Shown piece by piece: positions 41,620 through 49,236 of a DNA stretch of 64,000 nucleotides. This DNA comes from an uncultured Chloroflexota bacterium. GTDB taxonomy: Bacteria; Chloroflexota; Anaerolineae; Caldilineales; Caldilineaceae. Made by a program: the position numbers and the translations under genes. The notes beneath the pieces were generated by a model. It had not been told where the DNA came from and did not search any database. It saw only the letters and a program-made list of their open reading frames with translations. Within the stretch, counting starts at the first letter, position 1. Each line of letters begins with the position of its first letter. The stretch spans positions 1 through 64,000 of the forward strand of contig CAIOHJ010000289.1 in assembly GCA_903858085.1 (NCBI GenBank), given 5' to 3'.

Positions 41620-44481
41620 ATGCATCCCGTATCCCGCAAGACCCCTCAAACAACGCTCCCCACTGGAACCCAGCTGGCCGAGCTGGCGCAGCCAGCCTAC
41701 CAGATCCCGGCAGCAGCAGCCGTTGCTGAGCTGAAGAGCGACGCCAGCCAAGGACTCAGTCAGGCCGAGGCTGCACGCCGTCTGCTGCACTTTGGCCCCA
41801 ACGAGCTCGCCACCGCAGCGCCCGTGCCACACTGGCGTCGTCTGCTGGCGCAATTCTCCAACCCCCTCGTCCTGCTGCTGCTGGGCGCAACGCTGCTCTC
41901 GGTCGGGGCCTGGCTGCTGGAGGGCGCTCACGGCTTGCCCTATGAAGCACTCGCCATCGTCGCCATCGTCCTGATCAACGCCCTGATCGGCTTCTACCAG
42001 GAAGCACGCGCCGAAGCAGCTGTGGAGGCGCTCAAACAGATGGGCGCAGCCACCGCACTCGTGCTGCGCGAGGGACATCCACAGACTGTCGCTGCGCGCG
42101 AGCTGGTGCCCGGCGATATTCTGTTGGTAGAAGAGGGCAGCGCCGTCGCCGCCGACAGCCGCCTGATCCACGTCACCTCGCTGCAGATGTCTGAAGCAGC
42201 CTTGACCGGGGAGAGCCAGCCCGTCACCAAAACAGTGGCCCCCCTCGACAGCAGCACAGGTATCGGTGACCGCACCAACCAGATCTTCAGCGGCACGGTC
42301 GCCACCTTTGGCCGCGGCCGCGCCGTGGTCACCGCCACCGGCATGGCCACTGAAATCGGCCACATCGCGACCCTCATGCAGTCCACCCCCGAAGAAAAAA
42401 CCCCGCTCAGCCAGGAGATCGAAGTGGTTGGACGCAACCTGGGCATCGGCGTCCTCGCAATTGCCCTGGTCGTGATCGTCACCATTCTGGTCGTCGACGG
42501 CGTGAACAGCCTGGCTGGACTTCTTGCCACCCTGCTGCTGGGGGTCTCGCTGGCAGTCGCCGCAGTGCCAGAAGGCCTGCCTACCCTGCTGACGGTGGTG
42601 CTGACACTCGGTGTGCAACGGATGGCCCGACGCAATGCCATCGTGCGCCGGTTGGCCGCAGTCGAGACCCTGGGCTCAGCATCGGTGATCTGCTCGGACA
42701 AAACCGGCACCCTGACCCGCAACGAAATGACCGTACGCACCCTGATCACCCCCAGCGGACGGGTCGATTTCAGCGGCACCGGCTATACCCCCCACGGATC
42801 TGTGCAGCTGCACGACAGCAACCAGCCGCTGGACGAAGGAGAACTGCTGGCGGAGGTGCGCCGCGCACTGCTGGGGGGGGCACTGGCCAACAACGCCCTG
42901 CTGGAACAACAAAACGGACGCTGGACCATCCAGGGGGATCCGACCGAGGCAGCCCTGCTCGTCGCCGCGCACAAAGTGGGCCTGGAGCGCACAGAGCTGG
43001 AACGCCGTTTCAGCCGGGTCGGCGAGGTCCCCTTTTCCTCAGAACGCAAATTGATGAGCACTGTGCAGAGCGACCTCGACCAGCAAGACACCCTGGCGAT
43101 CGTCGCCAAGGGAGCCCCCGACATTCTGCTGGCACGCTGTACCTACGAACAGAGAGGCGAGGCCCTCCTCCCGCTGAACGAGGAGAGACGCCGCACCCTG
43201 CTGGCCCAGATCGAAGAGTTGGCGGGCGCAGCCCTGCGCACCCTCGGCCTCGCCTACCGCCGGATCCCTCAGGCCGAGTACAGCGCCGCAGGGGAGGAAC
43301 TCGAACAAGAACTGGTCTTCACCGGTGTCGTCGGCATCCTCGACCCACCGCGGCCAGAGGCCCGCCCCGCCGTCGCGACCGCCCAGCGCGCCGGAATCCG
43401 GGTCATCATGATCACAGGCGACCACCCCGTCACTGCAGCCACCATCGCCGCAGAACTGGGAATCGTCCCCCCAGCCACGCCGGCCATCCCTGGCAGCCAG
43501 TTGGAAACGCTGAACGACCGCCAATTGGTAGAAACAGTGCGTCTCCATTCGGTCTACGCGCGCGTCAGCCCAGAGCACAAACTGCGCATCATCCAGGCCT
43601 TGCGTGCCGACGGCCATACAGTCGCAATGACCGGGGATGGGGTCAACGATGCCCCTGCACTCAAACAGGCCGACATCGGCGTGGCCATGGGAATCGCCGG
43701 CACCGACGTCTCCAAAGAAGCCGCCGACATGATCCTCACCGACGACAATTTTGCCACCATCGTGGCCGCCATCGAAGAAGGACGCTCAATCTTCGACAAT
43801 ATTCGCAAATTTTTGCGCTACCTGATCTCCTCCAACATCGGCGAGGTGTTGACCATGTTTCTGGGGGTCGTGCTGGCAGGCACCATCGGGCTGGTCTCCG
43901 ACGAGACAGAGTACTTCATCGTCCCACTGCTGGCTGCCCAGATCCTCTGGATCAATCTGCTGACCGACGCAGCACCAGCCCTGGCGCTGGGAGTCGACCC
44001 GGTCGACCCAGCTGTCATGCGGCGGGCCCCGCGCCCGCGAACGAGCGGGGTGCTCACCCGATCCATGTGGTTGGGCTTTGGGCTGACCGGGCTGACCATG
44101 GCGCTGGTCACCCTGGCCGTCCTGGACCTTGCGCTGCCCGGCGGTTTGTTTCCAGGCACGCACGATATGGTCCATGCCCGTACCCTGGCCTTTACCACCC
44201 TCGTCTTTTGCCAGCTCTTCAACGTCTTCAACGCCCGCTCCGACGAAACCAGCGCCCTCCACCACCTTTTCTCAAACCGACTGCTCTGGGCTGCAGTCGG
44301 TCTGTCAGCGCTGCTGCAAGCCGCTGTTGTCTACCTGCCAGCACTGAACAGGCCCTTCGGGACAACCCCCCTCCAAGTCGAAGAGTGGCTGCTCTGTATT
44401 GGAATGGCCAGCCTGGTGCTCTGGATTCATGAGGCCAAAAAGTGGGTTGGCCGCCTGCTCCGTGCCAGCCAAAAAAGCTGA
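41620..44481 (+). CDS. P2A-type cation-transporting ATPase (Ca2+-like)
   Basis: This 953-residue P-type ATPase shows LTGESQPV in the actuator domain, AAVPEGLPTLLTVVLTLG in membrane segment 4, Asp360 in SDKTGTLTRNEMT as the phosphorylated residue and TGDGVNDAPALKQADIGVAMG in the hinge. Segment 6 reads WINLLTDAAPALALGVDP, with the Asn and Asp used for Ca2+ in SERCA-type pumps. Calcium or manganese export is most likely; Na+/K+ is less so. About ten membrane segments are visible. No regulator lies beside it. Confidence 0.92.
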   Translation: MHPVSRKTPQTTLPTGTQLAELAQPAYQIPAAAAVAELKSDASQGLSQAEAARRLLHFGPNELATAAPVPHWRRLLAQFSNPLVLLLLGATLLSVGAWLLEGAHGLPYEALAIVAIVLINALIGFYQEARAEAAVEALKQMGAATALVLREGHPQTVAARELVPGDILLVEEGSAVAADSRLIHVTSLQMSEAALTGESQPVTKTVAPLDSSTGIGDRTNQIFSGTVATFGRGRAVVTATGMATEIGHIATLMQSTPEEKTPLSQEIEVVGRNLGIGVLAIALVVIVTILVVDGVNSLAGLLATLLLGVSLAVAAVPEGLPTLLTVVLTLGVQRMARRNAIVRRLAAVETLGSASVICSDKTGTLTRNEMTVRTLITPSGRVDFSGTGYTPHGSVQLHDSNQPLDEGELLAEVRRALLGGALANNALLEQQNGRWTIQGDPTEAALLVAAHKVGLERTELERRFSRVGEVPFSSERKLMSTVQSDLDQQDTLAIVAKGAPDILLARCTYEQRGEALLPLNEERRRTLLAQIEELAGAALRTLGLAYRRIPQAEYSAAGEELEQELVFTGVVGILDPPRPEARPAVATAQRAGIRVIMITGDHPVTAATIAAELGIVPPATPAIPGSQLETLNDRQLVETVRLHSVYARVSPEHKLRIIQALRADGHTVAMTGDGVNDAPALKQADIGVAMGIAGTDVSKEAADMILTDDNFATIVAAIEEGRSIFDNIRKFLRYLISSNIGEVLTMFLGVVLAGTIGLVSDETEYFIVPLLAAQILWINLLTDAAPALALGVDPVDPAVMRRAPRPRTSGVLTRSMWLGFGLTGLTMALVTLAVLDLALPGGLFPGTHDMVHARTLAFTTLVFCQLFNVFNARSDETSALHHLFSNRLLWAAVGLSALLQAAVVYLPALNRPFGTTPLQVEEWLLCIGMASLVLWIHEAKKWVGRLLRASQKS

Positions 44482-44575
44482 GCGTCCATTACCCCAAGGC
44501 TGACGCTGCTGGGATGGAACCCCACACGGCTGGTCTCTCACTCGCAATAAATATCAAAGTGCTGTGGGTGCGCTG

Positions 44576-45766
44576 CTAAGGGATTGTCAGGGACTGCCCC
44601 GGCTGCAACAAACTCTGCTCGTCCAGCCCGTTGACCCGCAACATTTCCTGCCAGTCCACCCCATGCCGGAGCGCAATGGCGAAGACTGTGTCCCCCGTCT
44701 GGACCCGGTAGGTGCGTTGCAGGGTCGGTGCGGTCGGCGCAGCCGGCACCTCGGCAGAACCCACAGCCTTCGGGATCGCCAACAGCTGGCCGATCTGCAG
44801 ATAACTCTGGTCGTCCAGGTTGTTGCTGAGGTAAAGGTCTTGCAAGCCGATGCCGTGGCTGAGCGCGATCGCCAACGCAGTATCGCCGGCACGCACCGTA
44901 TATTTTTGCATCTGGGCAGAGGGCGTCGCCCCGAGCGCAGCAGCTGCACTGCCGGCCGACGGGTCACTCTCGGACGGGTCGCTCTCGGACGGGTCGCTCT
45001 CGGACGGGTCGCTCTCGGACGGGTCGCTCTCGGACGGGTCGTCCGCAGGGGAGATCGCCTCCTCGATCGAAGGGAGGTGCAAAACCTGCCCGATGCTCAA
45101 AATATCCTGCTCCTGAAGCGCATTGGCCAGGGCAATGTCCTGCCAATCCAGGCCGTGCCGTATCGCAATGGCGAGCAGGGTGTCGCCTGGCTGGACCGTA
45201 TACGCCAGCCCCCCTTCTGGCAGGGGTTGCGGCGCTGCAGAGACGCGTGCAGGCTGGCTGGCAACGTGGCCTGGCACCCCTCCGTCTCGGTTGCCAAAAT
45301 CGGTGACAAAAATGTACATTCCCCCGGGTGTCCACCCAGCCCCCACCCCGATGTCATCCCAGTGGGTTCCCAAAATGTTGACCCGGTGGATCCAGTCGTT
45401 CATCCACCAGACAATGGCACGCTCGGGCGCACCGACCGCAACCCAATTTTCGCTGACAGCGCTGCTCGGATAGCCAGCGCGCGCCGCTCGCTGATAAATG
45501 TTGCTGCCGTCACTGCCGTAATGGCCCCAACGACCGCTGGCGATGACATCGTCGACATGCCGCTGGGCAGCCTCGGTCAGCGCCGCATTGAGCGCCAGCG
45601 GAGGCAGGCCATGGTCGCCGCGCGCACGGTTGACATCGTCCAAAATCTGCTGGGCAACGGTGCCGAGCACAGGGCCCTCCTGCGCTGAAACTGGTGACGG
45701 CCAGCAGAGCAGTGCGACGACCCCCAACAAAATGTATCCCCAAAACGAACGCACAAAACTTTGCAT
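44576..45766 (-). CDS. Secreted CAP-domain protein with three LysM repeats
   Basis: This 396-residue secreted protein has a signal peptide at residues 1-29 (YILLGVVALLCWPSPVSA). A CAP/SCP domain spans about 40-160 (ARGDHGLPPLALNAALTEAA, NILGTHWDDIGVGAG). Three LysM modules follow (YTVQPGDTLLAIAI, YTVRAGDTALAIAL, YRVQTGDTVFAIAL) that bind peptidoglycan. Between LysM 1 and 2 lies a DPSES repeat linker. CAP proteins with LysM usually sit on the cell wall with unknown activity. The start shows no ribosome site; the promoter places transcription about five bases upstream, suggesting a near-leaderless message. Confidence 0.87.
   Translation of the reverse strand: MQSFVRSFWGYILLGVVALLCWPSPVSAQEGPVLGTVAQQILDDVNRARGDHGLPPLALNAALTEAAQRHVDDVIASGRWGHYGSDGSNIYQRAARAGYPSSAVSENWVAVGAPERAIVWWMNDWIHRVNILGTHWDDIGVGAGWTPGGMYIFVTDFGNRDGGVPGHVASQPARVSAAPQPLPEGGLAYTVQPGDTLLAIAIRHGLDWQDIALANALQEQDILSIGQVLHLPSIEEAISPADDPSESDPSESDPSESDPSESDPSESDPSAGSAAAALGATPSAQMQKYTVRAGDTALAIALSHGIGLQDLYLSNNLDDQSYLQIGQLLAIPKAVGSAEVPAAPTAPTLQRTYRVQTGDTVFAIALRHGVDWQEMLRVNGLDEQSLLQPGQSLTIP
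44961..45035 (-). repeat. 15-bp minisatellite in the LysM gene, five copies
   Basis: Five head-to-tail units of GGGTCGCTCTCGGAC (the first with one change) encode an Asp-Pro-Ser-Glu-Ser linker between two LysM modules. The unit length is a multiple of three, so copy change keeps the frame. Confidence 0.9.
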
Positions 45767-45777
45767 AGAGTTCTGGG

Positions 45778-45806
45778 AGCATACCAAAGGTGTCACCGAC
45801 ACGCAA
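45778..45806 (-). promoter_or_regulatory. Probable promoter of the CAP-LysM gene
   Basis: On the minus strand TTGCGT (45806-45801) and TATGCT (45783-45778) are exactly 17 bp apart. The predicted start near 45771 is about five bases before the ATG at 45766. Confidence 0.45.
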
Positions 45807-45890
45807 ATCTGAGGCACACCACAAAACCAGGGGATGGAGCAGCCAACGGGTTCAAGCAGAGATTGCATCAATTCGCACTTGTGTTTATGC

Positions 45891-45920
45891 TGTAGCAGTA
45901 CATTTGAATCCAACTATACT
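45891..45920 (+). promoter_or_regulatory. Possible promoter of the PLP enzyme gene
   Basis: A good TATACT lies at 45915-45920; the -35 position (TGTAGC, 45891-45896) is weak. The leader contains AAAGGAGAA just before the GTG start at 45958. Confidence 0.35.
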
Positions 45921-45957
45921 GGCCGGTCGGCCAGATGACTGTAAAGGAGAATTTTTC

Positions 45958-47349
45958 GTGTCGCGTCCGATCATTCCTGGCCCTACCTATGCTGAGATGC
46001 GCAACCCCATGCTGCTGTCTGCCGAGCTGCGCGAGCAGGCAAACGCTGCACGCACAACCGAACTGGATCCCCGCAATCTGTTCAATATCAACTGGAAAAA
46101 TACCGGCGACGAAGTCGAAAAAATCGTCCTCCCCAAGGAGCTGACCGGCGTCGCTGCCAATATTGTCGTGCTGAGTGGACGGACCTTCCCCAGCGGCAGC
46201 ATGAAGGTCGGGCCAGCCTACGCGACACTGGCTGAACACGAAGCCCTCGAACATCTGCGCCCGGGCGACCGCACCGTGATCGGACCCAGCACCGGCAATT
46301 TCGGGATCGGAACCGCCTACGTCAGCCTGCTCAAAGGCTACCAGGCGATCGTCGTGATGCCAGACAATATGAGCAAAGAACGGTACGAGCGCATTCGCAA
46401 ATACAAGGGCGAATTGGACCTCACACCCGGCACCGAATCCGATGTCATCCTGACCCTGGAACGCACACACAGCGCCTACGTCAGCAAACCAGAGCAGTTT
46501 GTGACCCTGGCCCAGTTCGAGCTGCTGCCCAATTATCGCTTTCATCGCCATGTGACCGGCAAGGCAGCGCTCGATGCCGTCAAAGGAATCGGCAACGGAC
46601 GGATTGCTGCCTTCACCAGCGCGCCAGGCAGCGCCGGCACCCTGGCTGCCGGCGACGCCATCAAGGCCATCTACCCAGACGCCAAAATTGTGGCGCTGGA
46701 ACCGCGTGAGTGCAGCACCCTCTACGACGGCGGACAGGGACAACACCGCATCGAAGGGATCGGCGACAAAATGGTCACCCTGATCCACAATGTCTACAAC
46801 AGCGACTTGCTGATGTTGATCCACGACGAAGAAACCGTGCGCGGCATGGAAGTCATGCAGAACGGCACCCATATCCTGGTCGACCGGCTGGGCGTCCCCA
46901 GCGCCGTTGCCTGCCATCTGTACGGACGTTTTGGACCGAGCTGCATCTGCAATATCGTCGGCGCCATCAAAACCGCCAAATATCTGGGGCTTGGCCCAGA
47001 AGACAATGTTGTCACCGTGGCCACCGACTCCTATGACCGCTACCCCTCGGTCAGCGAGCTGCTCTACACACGCAACGGCGGCCGCCCCAGCGACGACCAG
47101 CTGGAAATGTGGGCCAAAAGCGTCTTTCTCGGTGCCAGCCTTGGCGAAATCGTCGACCTCACACAAAATGGACAACAGGCCCGCCTGCAACGCATGAAAG
47201 CTGACCTGTGGACTCGCTTTGGCTACAGCGCCGACTACATCCGCAACATGGCCGACCAGGATTTCTGGGACACAGAATATGCCAGAATCCGCGAGATCGA
47301 CCCCGTGATCGCCCAGGTGCGCGCCCGTGAAACGGCAACAACGATCTGA
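45958..47349 (+). CDS. Fold-type II PLP enzyme of unknown specificity
   Basis: This 463-residue protein belongs to the cysteine synthase/threonine synthase superfamily. FPSGSMKVGPAYA holds the probable Schiff-base Lys83. GPSTGNFGIGTAYVSLLKG is the substrate loop and phosphate cradle, followed by AIVVMPDNMSKERYERIRKY. SAPGSAGTLAAGDAI binds the PLP phosphate. It is longer than CysK (about 310) and has an extra C-terminal region of 120 residues. I do not know a characterised member with this form. The start is GTG with AAAGGAGAA six bases ahead. Confidence 0.82.
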   Translation: MSRPIIPGPTYAEMRNPMLLSAELREQANAARTTELDPRNLFNINWKNTGDEVEKIVLPKELTGVAANIVVLSGRTFPSGSMKVGPAYATLAEHEALEHLRPGDRTVIGPSTGNFGIGTAYVSLLKGYQAIVVMPDNMSKERYERIRKYKGELDLTPGTESDVILTLERTHSAYVSKPEQFVTLAQFELLPNYRFHRHVTGKAALDAVKGIGNGRIAAFTSAPGSAGTLAAGDAIKAIYPDAKIVALEPRECSTLYDGGQGQHRIEGIGDKMVTLIHNVYNSDLLMLIHDEETVRGMEVMQNGTHILVDRLGVPSAVACHLYGRFGPSCICNIVGAIKTAKYLGLGPEDNVVTVATDSYDRYPSVSELLYTRNGGRPSDDQLEMWAKSVFLGASLGEIVDLTQNGQQARLQRMKADLWTRFGYSADYIRNMADQDFWDTEYARIREIDPVIAQVRARETATTI

Positions 47350-47383
47350 CCAGGTCAAAAAACCCAGCCAGCAAGCCCACCGT

Positions 47384-48061
47384 ATGGAGCCACTGATCCA
47401 GTTGACCAACGTCACAAAACGCTACCAGAGTGGGACGCAGACAGTCACTGCGCTCCAGTCATGCTCGCTGTCGATCCATGCCGGAGAGTTCATCTGCATC
47501 ACCGGCCGGTCCGGCAGCGGCAAATCGACCCTCATCAACCTGATGGGTGGGTTGGACCGTGCCACCAGCGGGCAGGTCTGTGTAGGCGGCATGGACCTGG
47601 GACGCCTGCATGAAGACGAACTGGCCCGCTGGCGACGCACCCAGGTCGGGGTGCTCTTCCAATTCTTTCACCTGCTCCCCAGCCTCACTGCGTTGGAAAA
47701 CGTGCTCTTCCCAATGACGCTGGGCCCTTTGCGCGGATCGGCCGCCCGCCAGGCACATGCCCGGGCCCTGCTGGCCGCCGTCGGGCTGACAGAGCAGGCC
47801 CACGCATTTCCTTCCGAACTTTCCGGCGGCCAACAGCAACGAGTGGCACTGGCACGGGCATTGGCCAATACACCGCCGCTGCTGCTGGCCGACGAACCGA
47901 CCGGCAACCTGGACTCAACCACGGCCGCCGACATCCAACAACTCTTTGCCACCACTGCCCAACAAGGCAGTACCGTCGTGCTGGCAACACACGATCCCGA
48001 CCTGGTCCAACATGCCAGCCGCGTCTTGACCCTGGCCGATGGCCAGATCGCTGCTGGCTAG
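47384..48061 (+). CDS. ABC transporter ATP-binding protein (MacB/LolD type)
   Basis: This 225-residue ATPase has Walker A GRSGSGKST, the signature LSGGQQQRVALARAL, and Walker B LLLADEPTGNLD of the MacB/LolD/FtsE group. Such ATPases work with FtsX-fold permeases that drive substrate across or out of the envelope without crossing the membrane pore. The matching permease is the gene at 49237, with the propeller gene between. The ATG at 47384 is used; ribosome site is weak. It begins 34 bp after the PLP gene. Confidence 0.93.
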   Translation: MEPLIQLTNVTKRYQSGTQTVTALQSCSLSIHAGEFICITGRSGSGKSTLINLMGGLDRATSGQVCVGGMDLGRLHEDELARWRRTQVGVLFQFFHLLPSLTALENVLFPMTLGPLRGSAARQAHARALLAAVGLTEQAHAFPSELSGGQQQRVALARALANTPPLLLADEPTGNLDSTTAADIQQLFATTAQQGSTVVLATHDPDLVQHASRVLTLADGQIAAG

Positions 48062-48138
48062 AACCAGATGCCTTCAGCAGTTCCTACACGCCGCCAAGGA
48101 TTCCCAATCGCTCTGCCCATCACCGCCAAGGAGCTACA

Positions 48139-49203
48139 ATGAACGACCACCATGACCCGCCTGCATCCGAAGAGACCCCAGCCCCCCCCTCACCCGCCCG
48201 CCGGCGCCTGCTGCTGATGCTGGCGGCCACCGGCAGCGCAGCAGCAGCAGAACTCCTGTTGCCAGCCGAGTGGATGGCCCCGCTGCTCAGGATCGGTGTG
48301 CTGCCTGTCCATGCCCAAGGGAGCGACCTCCCCCCCACAGAAACCCCCACAGCACCCCCCACAGCAACCCCCACTCCTATCCCCCCCTGGATCCCCCAGA
48401 ACAGCGGCACGTCAGCCGCACTCCACAGCCTTTGGGGAACAGAGGCCAACAACATCTGGGCTGTGGGCGACGCCGGCACCACCCTCCAGTGGAACGGCAC
48501 AGATTGGTCCCCCCAGCCCAACAACATCGCCGCTGCACTCCACAGCCTCTGGGGGACAGACACGAACAACATCTGGGCTGTGGGCGACACCGGCGCCACC
48601 CTCCAGTGGAACGGCACAGACTGGTCCCCCCAGCCCAACAATATCTCGGAAACGCTCCACGCCCTCTGGGGAACAGAAGTCAACAACGTCTGGGCCACGG
48701 GCACCAACGGCATCTTTCTCCAGTGGGACGGCACCGCCTGGACCCCCCGCTCCAGCAGCACCCAGGAAACCCTCCACGCCCTCTGGGGAACCGAGGCCAA
48801 CAACGTCTGGGCCGCAGGCACCAACGGCACCCTTCTCCAGTGGAACGGCACAGACTGGTCCCCCCGCCCCAGCAGCACCCAGGAAACCCTCCACGCCCTC
48901 TGGGGGACAGGAGCCAACAACATCTGGGCCGCAGGGACCAACGGCACCCTTCTCCAGTGGGACGGCACCGCCTGGACCCCCCGCCCCAGCAGCACCCAGG
49001 AAACGCTCCACGCCCTCTGGGGGACAGAAGCCAACAACATCTGGGCTGCAGGCACCAACGGCACCCTTCTCCAGTGGGATGGCATCGCCTGGAGCTCCCG
49101 CCCCAGCGGCACCCAGGAAACGCTCCATGCCCTCTGGGGGACAGACACCAACAACGTCTGGGCCGCAGGCGCCAACGGCACCCTCCTCCGACGGGCTCCC
49201 TGA
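48139..49203 (+). CDS. Tat-type exported beta-propeller repeat protein
   Basis: This exported protein of 354 residues has residues 1-45 carrying a twin-arginine-like signal (PARRRLLLMLAATGSAAAA). A Thr/Pro-rich linker follows (TPTAPPTATPTPIPP). Seven 39-residue repeats with core LHALWGTEANNVWAAGTNG and LQWNGTAWTP make up the rest, the last one short. The Trp-rich repeat fits a WD/BNR-like propeller blade, and seven copies would close one propeller. It sits between the ATPase and permease genes of one ABC system, which suggests a binding or scaffold role in it. AAGGAG lies before the ATG. Confidence 0.85.
   Translation: MNDHHDPPASEETPAPPSPARRRLLLMLAATGSAAAAELLLPAEWMAPLLRIGVLPVHAQGSDLPPTETPTAPPTATPTPIPPWIPQNSGTSAALHSLWGTEANNIWAVGDAGTTLQWNGTDWSPQPNNIAAALHSLWGTDTNNIWAVGDTGATLQWNGTDWSPQPNNISETLHALWGTEVNNVWATGTNGIFLQWDGTAWTPRSSSTQETLHALWGTEANNVWAAGTNGTLLQWNGTDWSPRPSSTQETLHALWGTGANNIWAAGTNGTLLQWDGTAWTPRPSSTQETLHALWGTEANNIWAAGTNGTLLQWDGIAWSSRPSGTQETLHALWGTDTNNVWAAGANGTLLRRAP
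48415..49203 (+). repeat. 117-bp tandem repeat, seven copies, coding
   Basis: The start of each unit (CTCCAC at 48421, 48538, 48655, 48772, 48889, 49006, 49123) is spaced by exactly 117 bp. Copies four to six are very similar at DNA level, while the first two diverge more, pointing to recent expansion in the middle. Confidence 0.93.
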
Positions 49204-49236
49204 ACCTGCCGAAGAAATGAAAATGGACGTGCGGCG

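Noticed and set aside
45868..47415. 515-codon minus-strand frame opposite the PLP enzyme
   Set aside because: Shadow of a gene with clear PLP motifs; composition is biased and no start site is visible.
48415..49203. Regular repeats considered as a CRISPR array
   Set aside because: The period is 117 bp, repeats are adjacent without spacers and stay in frame as protein blades.
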